Positions 8,219-11,552 of a stretch of DNA of 11,552 nucleotides are shown one piece after another (within the stretch, counting starts at the first letter, position 1; each line of letters opens with the position of its first letter). A program made the translations under genes and the position numbers. Source of the DNA: Bacteroidota bacterium (GTDB lineage Bacteria > Bacteroidota > Bacteroidia > AKYH767-A > JABDAW01); assembly GCA_023251595.1 (NCBI GenBank), contig JAHEYM010000082.1, positions 1 to 11,552 of the forward strand, given 5' to 3'. The notes beneath the pieces are model-generated. The model was given only the letters and a program-made list of their open reading frames with translations. It had not been told where the DNA came from and ran no database searches.

Positions 8219-8226
8219 CAAATATA
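8219..8226 (-). promoter_or_regulatory. Possible -7 promoter element for the YD-like gene
   Basis: The minus strand reads TATATTTG at 8226-8219, a perfect match to the Bacteroidota -7 consensus TAnnTTTG. I see no good TTTG -33 partner at the expected distance, so this is half a promoter. Transcription would begin within a few bases of the ATG at 8211, making that ATG leaderless, or placing the true start further inside the gene. It lies back to back with the putative promoter of the surface-protein gene. Confidence 0.35.
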
Positions 8227-8230
8227 ACTT

Positions 8231-8262
8231 TTCGCAGATTAATTGTTTTTTTTGTATCTTTA
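8231..8262 (+). promoter_or_regulatory. Possible promoter of the large surface-protein gene
   Basis: TATCTTTA at 8255-8262 matches seven of eight positions of the Bacteroidota -7 element TAnnTTTG. TTCG at 8231-8234, 20 bases before it, is a weak candidate for the -33 element (consensus TTTG). The spacer contains a run of eight T at 8246-8253. A start about seven bases after the -7 element would leave an untranslated leader of roughly 20 bases before the ATG at 8292. No Shine-Dalgarno sequence is present; instead six C lie just before the start (8283-8288). Confidence 0.38.
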
Positions 8263-8291
8263 GGTCGAATTTGTGTCTAATTCCCCCCTAA

Positions 8292-11200
8292 ATGAGACAT
8301 TTCCTCCTAAGTTTTTTTTTGTTTTTAATCACATGTTTTACAGGGCATGTTTCAGCCCAAATTACATACTGGGCGCAGAAAGCAGGTGGACCCAATGCAG
8401 ATGAAGGGAAGGATATTTCGATTGATGCGGGTGGAAATACCTACACAACAGGCTTTTTCAGTGGTACGTGTCATTTTGGTGTTTACGGCAACCAACCGAT
8501 TCTTACTGCCAGCGGAGTTACGGATGTATTTCTCTCTAAAACAGACCCAACCGGACAAATCGTGTGGGTCATTTCTGCCGGTGGTTCAGGTCCTGCGAAA
8601 GGGATGGCAATAAAAACAGATGCTACCGGAAATTCTTATATAACCGGGTATTTTACCGGTACCGCTACTTTTGGAAGTACTGTGTTGACAGCAAATGCAA
8701 GTTCTCAGGATATTTTTGTAGCAAAATATGATAATGCCGGAATTTTGCAATGGGCAAGGAGGGCAGGAGGGTTTGGTGGTGATGAAGGTTATGGAATTAA
8801 TTTAGACAATGCGGGAAATGTTTTGGTGACCGGTGAATTTATCGAGACCGCCGATTTTGGAAGTATGAATATAACTTCTATGGTTAATCCAATCACACTT
8901 TTAAGTTCGATTGATGCATTTACTGCAAAATATGATAATAACGGAAATATATTATGGGTGAAGAAGGGGAGTGCACCATTCACTGATCGTGGAATTGATG
9001 TTGCGGCTGATCCATCAGGAAATATATATGTAACCGGACAATTCAGCGACACCATTACTTTCGATGTTGTACATTTTAATAATATGTTTAATGCTATTTT
9101 TCTCATTAAATACGATGCGAACGGAAATGAAGTCTGGTTTAGAAGAATTGCCGGTGGACTTCAAAATATTGCTTATGGAATTACGGTTGATCAATTGGGA
9201 CATATATATTTAACAGGAGATTTTCTGAATTCATTGATATTTTTCGGAACGCCGAACTACACCCTGACCAACACATACTCGGATTGCATTTTCGTTGCCA
9301 GATATGACAGCAACGGATCTCTTGCATGGGCGACTTCAAATGGTTCTTCCTCTGAAATTTCTTCAAGAAATATCACAATTGATGATTCATTAAATACATA
9401 CATCACCGGTTATTTTAAGTGCAGATTGAATGAATATGCCGATGTTTATGGTCAAGGTCTGTTTAACAGCGTCGGCTCTCGTGATGTTTTTGTTTCGAAA
9501 TTTAATGCAAACGGAGTTCGTCAGTGGAGTTATCAATGTGGAGGACAGCAGGACGATCTCGGGATGGGGATTTGTATAAATGCTCAGCATTCTGCCATTT
9601 TCGCCGGAAGCTTTGCATATCAATTGAATTTTCCACTCCCGTCGAATCTGAATGTTGCGCTTAGTTCTATGACTCTCTGGAATTTTCCAGGACCCAATTA
9701 CTGCAATGATGCAAATTATGAAAGATACCTGAGATTTAGTTCACTAGGAGTTACTGATATATTTTGGGGTAAAATTATTGATCCTTCAAGATCTCTTTAT
9801 GATTATTATTCACGAACAGGAACCGGTTGTGTTTTCCCCTACGAGGGTGTTTGCATTAATTTCGGTTCGTTTGTTTGTCCCGACACAGCCGTGGCATGTA
9901 ACGTGGCTTTTTTAACCGCAAACACATTCACCGGAGCAACAGGACCAACGTACACCTGGCATTGGTCGAATGGGTCTAATGCACAAAATACAAGCGTTTT
10001 CACGACAGGTTATTATTCTGTAACACAAATAAGCGCTGATGGTTGTTTCGTGAGCACGGATAGTATTTATGTTGTCATTCACCCAAATCCGGCTGAACCA
10101 CCAATTTCTGATAGCCGGGGAATTAATAATCATGCAACAAATACTCAACCCATTCATTTTTGTTTGCCGGGTTCAGTCATACTTACGGGCTTTATGCCGC
10201 CCGGTACTGTGTCTTGTACGTGGACAGGCGGCAGTATAGTAACGCCTGTAAATAATGACAGCGTTACGGTTTCTGTTTCAGGAAATTATATTTTCACCGT
10301 TACCGATTCGAACGGATGTGTTAGCTGGAATAATGTGCAGGTATTCGCACAGGCGCCGCTTCCACCTGTCGATCTTCATATTGCATTAATGGATGATCCT
10401 GATCACAATGATACAATCACCACCTGTGATCCCGGTTTTGGAATATATATATATGATGCTTTTACAGATCCTACCGGTTCGAATTATTGTGGAATTGATA
10501 GTGTAATTAATATCTGGACTGTCACTCCCAATGTTCCGAACTCACCATATTGTCTTCTGACAAATGCATCAGAATGGTTTAATATTTCAACAAGCGGAGC
10601 TTACGACGTGATGGATACTTTAATCAGAATTACAATTTGTGACACTGATACGTTTGTACTTTCTATACATGTATATATAAACTTGTTGGTTGCAAACCCA
10701 TCGGTACTAACTTTAACTCCGACTTATTTAATGACTTGTCCGGGCGATACAGTTGTTATTCATGCTTCGGGTGGAACGACCTATACATGGTCTGGTCCCG
10801 GGATTTACGGACCAAATAATCTTGACAGCGTAGTCGTGACTATGTCGGGTACATACACCTGCTCAACTCCTGATACAGGTGTTTGTTCCGCCGGACCAAT
10901 TACTGCCACTTCAATTATTACGGATCCCACAGCGAATCCACCGCCAATCGCAATGAATCCCTCATCAGGGCTAATATGTCCTGGCGATTCTGTTCTTATT
11001 TTTACAAGTGGTGGTGGTCATTATGCTTGGTTTGGTCCGCTCGGTCCAATGGGAGGTGATACATCAGCTATATATACAGATATTGCAGGTTTTTATTTTT
11101 GTCAGGTTACTGAACCGCTCTGTAATCTGGCGTTGTTAACGCAAACTGTTGAAGTAAGACAATATGCCACACCTTATTTATTTGCCTCACCGAGTTCCGT

Positions 11201-11426
11201 AATTTGTCCGGGTGGTAGCGTGACAATTAATGTAGCAACGAATCCGGGAAGTACGATACAATGGTTGCCGCCGCTTTCCGGAAATGGACTTACCCAAGTG
11301 GTTTCAACCCCGGGTACCTATTCATGTATGATTACATCTTGCGGGATCATCACCACCGACAGCGTCATTGTAACCGTTTCGTCTTTAGCGGCACTGATCA
11401 CGTATTCGGGATCTCCAAATATATGA
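8292..11426 (+). CDS. Large secreted surface protein: seven SBBP propeller repeats plus Ig/PKD-like repeats, ending at an in-frame TGA
   Basis: The reading frame encodes 1044 residues up to a TGA at 11424-11426. A signal peptide (FFLFLITCF core, probable cleavage VSA-Q after residue 22) directs export. Residues about 24-497 hold seven SBBP-type units. Each begins with a Trp (W27, W92, W154, W222, W282, W346, W412; spacing 60-68), usually followed by GG, and contains D-x-x-GN-x-Y-x-TG-x-F, with DxFVxKxD-like strands before the next Trp in most units. Seven units fit a closed seven-bladed beta-propeller. After a Cys-rich linker, Ig/PKD-like repeats follow from about 530, with a recurring first cysteine (C536, C624, C816, C896, C972), often as C-P-G-D/G-S/T, and a G-x-Y end strand. 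In the last three, a second cysteine 40-41 residues later (C857, C937, C1012) suggests a disulfide. Such proteins in Bacteroidota are usually surface adhesins or sheath components secreted by the type IX system, but the sorting domain would lie beyond the window, so this route is inferred. The frame is interrupted, not naturally ended: see the following entry. Confidence 0.9.
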   Translation: MRHFLLSFFLFLITCFTGHVSAQITYWAQKAGGPNADEGKDISIDAGGNTYTTGFFSGTCHFGVYGNQPILTASGVTDVFLSKTDPTGQIVWVISAGGSGPAKGMAIKTDATGNSYITGYFTGTATFGSTVLTANASSQDIFVAKYDNAGILQWARRAGGFGGDEGYGINLDNAGNVLVTGEFIETADFGSMNITSMVNPITLLSSIDAFTAKYDNNGNILWVKKGSAPFTDRGIDVAADPSGNIYVTGQFSDTITFDVVHFNNMFNAIFLIKYDANGNEVWFRRIAGGLQNIAYGITVDQLGHIYLTGDFLNSLIFFGTPNYTLTNTYSDCIFVARYDSNGSLAWATSNGSSSEISSRNITIDDSLNTYITGYFKCRLNEYADVYGQGLFNSVGSRDVFVSKFNANGVRQWSYQCGGQQDDLGMGICINAQHSAIFAGSFAYQLNFPLPSNLNVALSSMTLWNFPGPNYCNDANYERYLRFSSLGVTDIFWGKIIDPSRSLYDYYSRTGTGCVFPYEGVCINFGSFVCPDTAVACNVAFLTANTFTGATGPTYTWHWSNGSNAQNTSVFTTGYYSVTQISADGCFVSTDSIYVVIHPNPAEPPISDSRGINNHATNTQPIHFCLPGSVILTGFMPPGTVSCTWTGGSIVTPVNNDSVTVSVSGNYIFTVTDSNGCVSWNNVQVFAQAPLPPVDLHIALMDDPDHNDTITTCDPGFGIYIYDAFTDPTGSNYCGIDSVINIWTVTPNVPNSPYCLLTNASEWFNISTSGAYDVMDTLIRITICDTDTFVLSIHVYINLLVANPSVLTLTPTYLMTCPGDTVVIHASGGTTYTWSGPGIYGPNNLDSVVVTMSGTYTCSTPDTGVCSAGPITATSIITDPTANPPPIAMNPSSGLICPGDSVLIFTSGGGHYAWFGPLGPMGGDTSAIYTDIAGFYFCQVTEPLCNLALLTQTVEVRQYATPYLFASPSSVICPGGSVTINVATNPGSTIQWLPPLSGNGLTQVVSTPGTYSCMITSCGIITTDSVIVTVSSLAALITYSGSPNI

Positions 11427-11552
11427 GCAGGGGATTCAATCATTTTGCATGGGAACTCAAATGTGACAAATTATTCATGGGCACCCGGCGGACAGAACAC
11501 TCAGGATATAGTCGTTAATCAATCCGGTACATATATACTTACTACGACAGAT
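11424..11552 (+). pseudogene. In-frame continuation of the surface-protein gene after an internal TGA (partial, runs off the window)
   Basis: After the TGA the same frame stays open for 42 codons to the window edge and encodes another copy of the upstream Ig-like repeat: AGDSIILHGNSNVTNYSW, then a G-rich turn, then VVNQSGTYILTTTD. This aligns with CPGDSVLIF...YAWFG...GFYFC at residues 896-937, and places the TGA exactly at the conserved first cysteine (spacing from C972 is 73, against 76-80 earlier). So one substitution, TGC or TGT to TGA, explains the break; no frameshift is needed. It may be a true nonsense mutation, a sequencing or assembly error, or less likely a recoded codon. In this last copy the second cysteine is also absent (Leu in its place). 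Confidence 0.8.

Noticed and set aside
8347..10157. Open frames on both strands inside the surface-protein gene
   Set aside because: They overlap clearly conserved SBBP and Ig-like repeats and show no recognisable protein features.
11424..11470. Selenocysteine insertion at the TGA
   Set aside because: I see no convincing SECIS-like hairpin in the bases after the TGA, and the site is a structural cysteine in an extracellular repeat, not a redox active site.
11261..11518. Open frame overlapping the end of the surface gene, suggesting a frameshift near 11426
   Set aside because: The Ig-like repeat continues after the TGA in the original frame, so a substitution explains the break; the other frame encodes nothing resembling the repeats.

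Overview
The window looks like chromosomal DNA of a Bacteroidota bacterium, probably an uncultured or environmental lineage. The signs are the style of the GyrA protein, start codons without a Shine-Dalgarno sequence, promoter elements of the TAnnTTTG type, a GIN-domain (DUF2807) lipoprotein, and a long secreted protein that combines SBBP beta-propeller repeats with Ig/PKD-like repeats. No tRNA, rRNA, CRISPR array, integrase or transposase is visible.

Left part (1-5868, plus strand). Three genes lie head to tail: gyrA (complete, 850 aa), an exported TPR protein 36 bases further on, and after a 10-base gap a 690-aa membrane protein of the 7TM-HD family. The last is the PgpH-type cyclic-di-AMP phosphodiesterase architecture: extracytoplasmic domain, polytopic membrane region, then a cytoplasmic HD domain with all metal-binding residues visible. 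The spacing suggests co-transcription, but the three functions (DNA supercoiling, an envelope scaffold, second-messenger turnover) are not obviously one pathway.

Middle part (5873-8211, minus strand). Three small envelope genes face the first block. The first pair, a secreted protein of unknown function followed by a GIN-domain lipoprotein, is separated by only 10 bases and is probably one transcription unit. The lipoprotein gene converges on the HD gene with a 4-base gap. Upstream of the pair is a separate gene for an exported protein with degenerate YD-like repeats. Its 5' end contains a short repeat with an 8-base period, which makes its start codon uncertain.

Right part (8292-11552, plus strand). 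A very large surface protein gene runs off the window. Its product has a signal peptide, seven SBBP units that would close a seven-bladed propeller, and then tandem Ig-like repeats that share a conserved cysteine. The reading frame is broken by an in-frame TGA (11424-11426) exactly where the next repeat should have that cysteine. The repeat pattern then continues in the same frame to the window edge. This is the strongest anomaly in the window. The likeliest readings are a nonsense mutation or a single-base sequencing error.

No clearly new multi-gene system is visible. The points most worth a second look are the in-frame stop, the homopolymer runs around the start of the surface gene, the 8-base-period repeat embedded in a signal peptide region, and a valine at the quinolone-determining site of GyrA.
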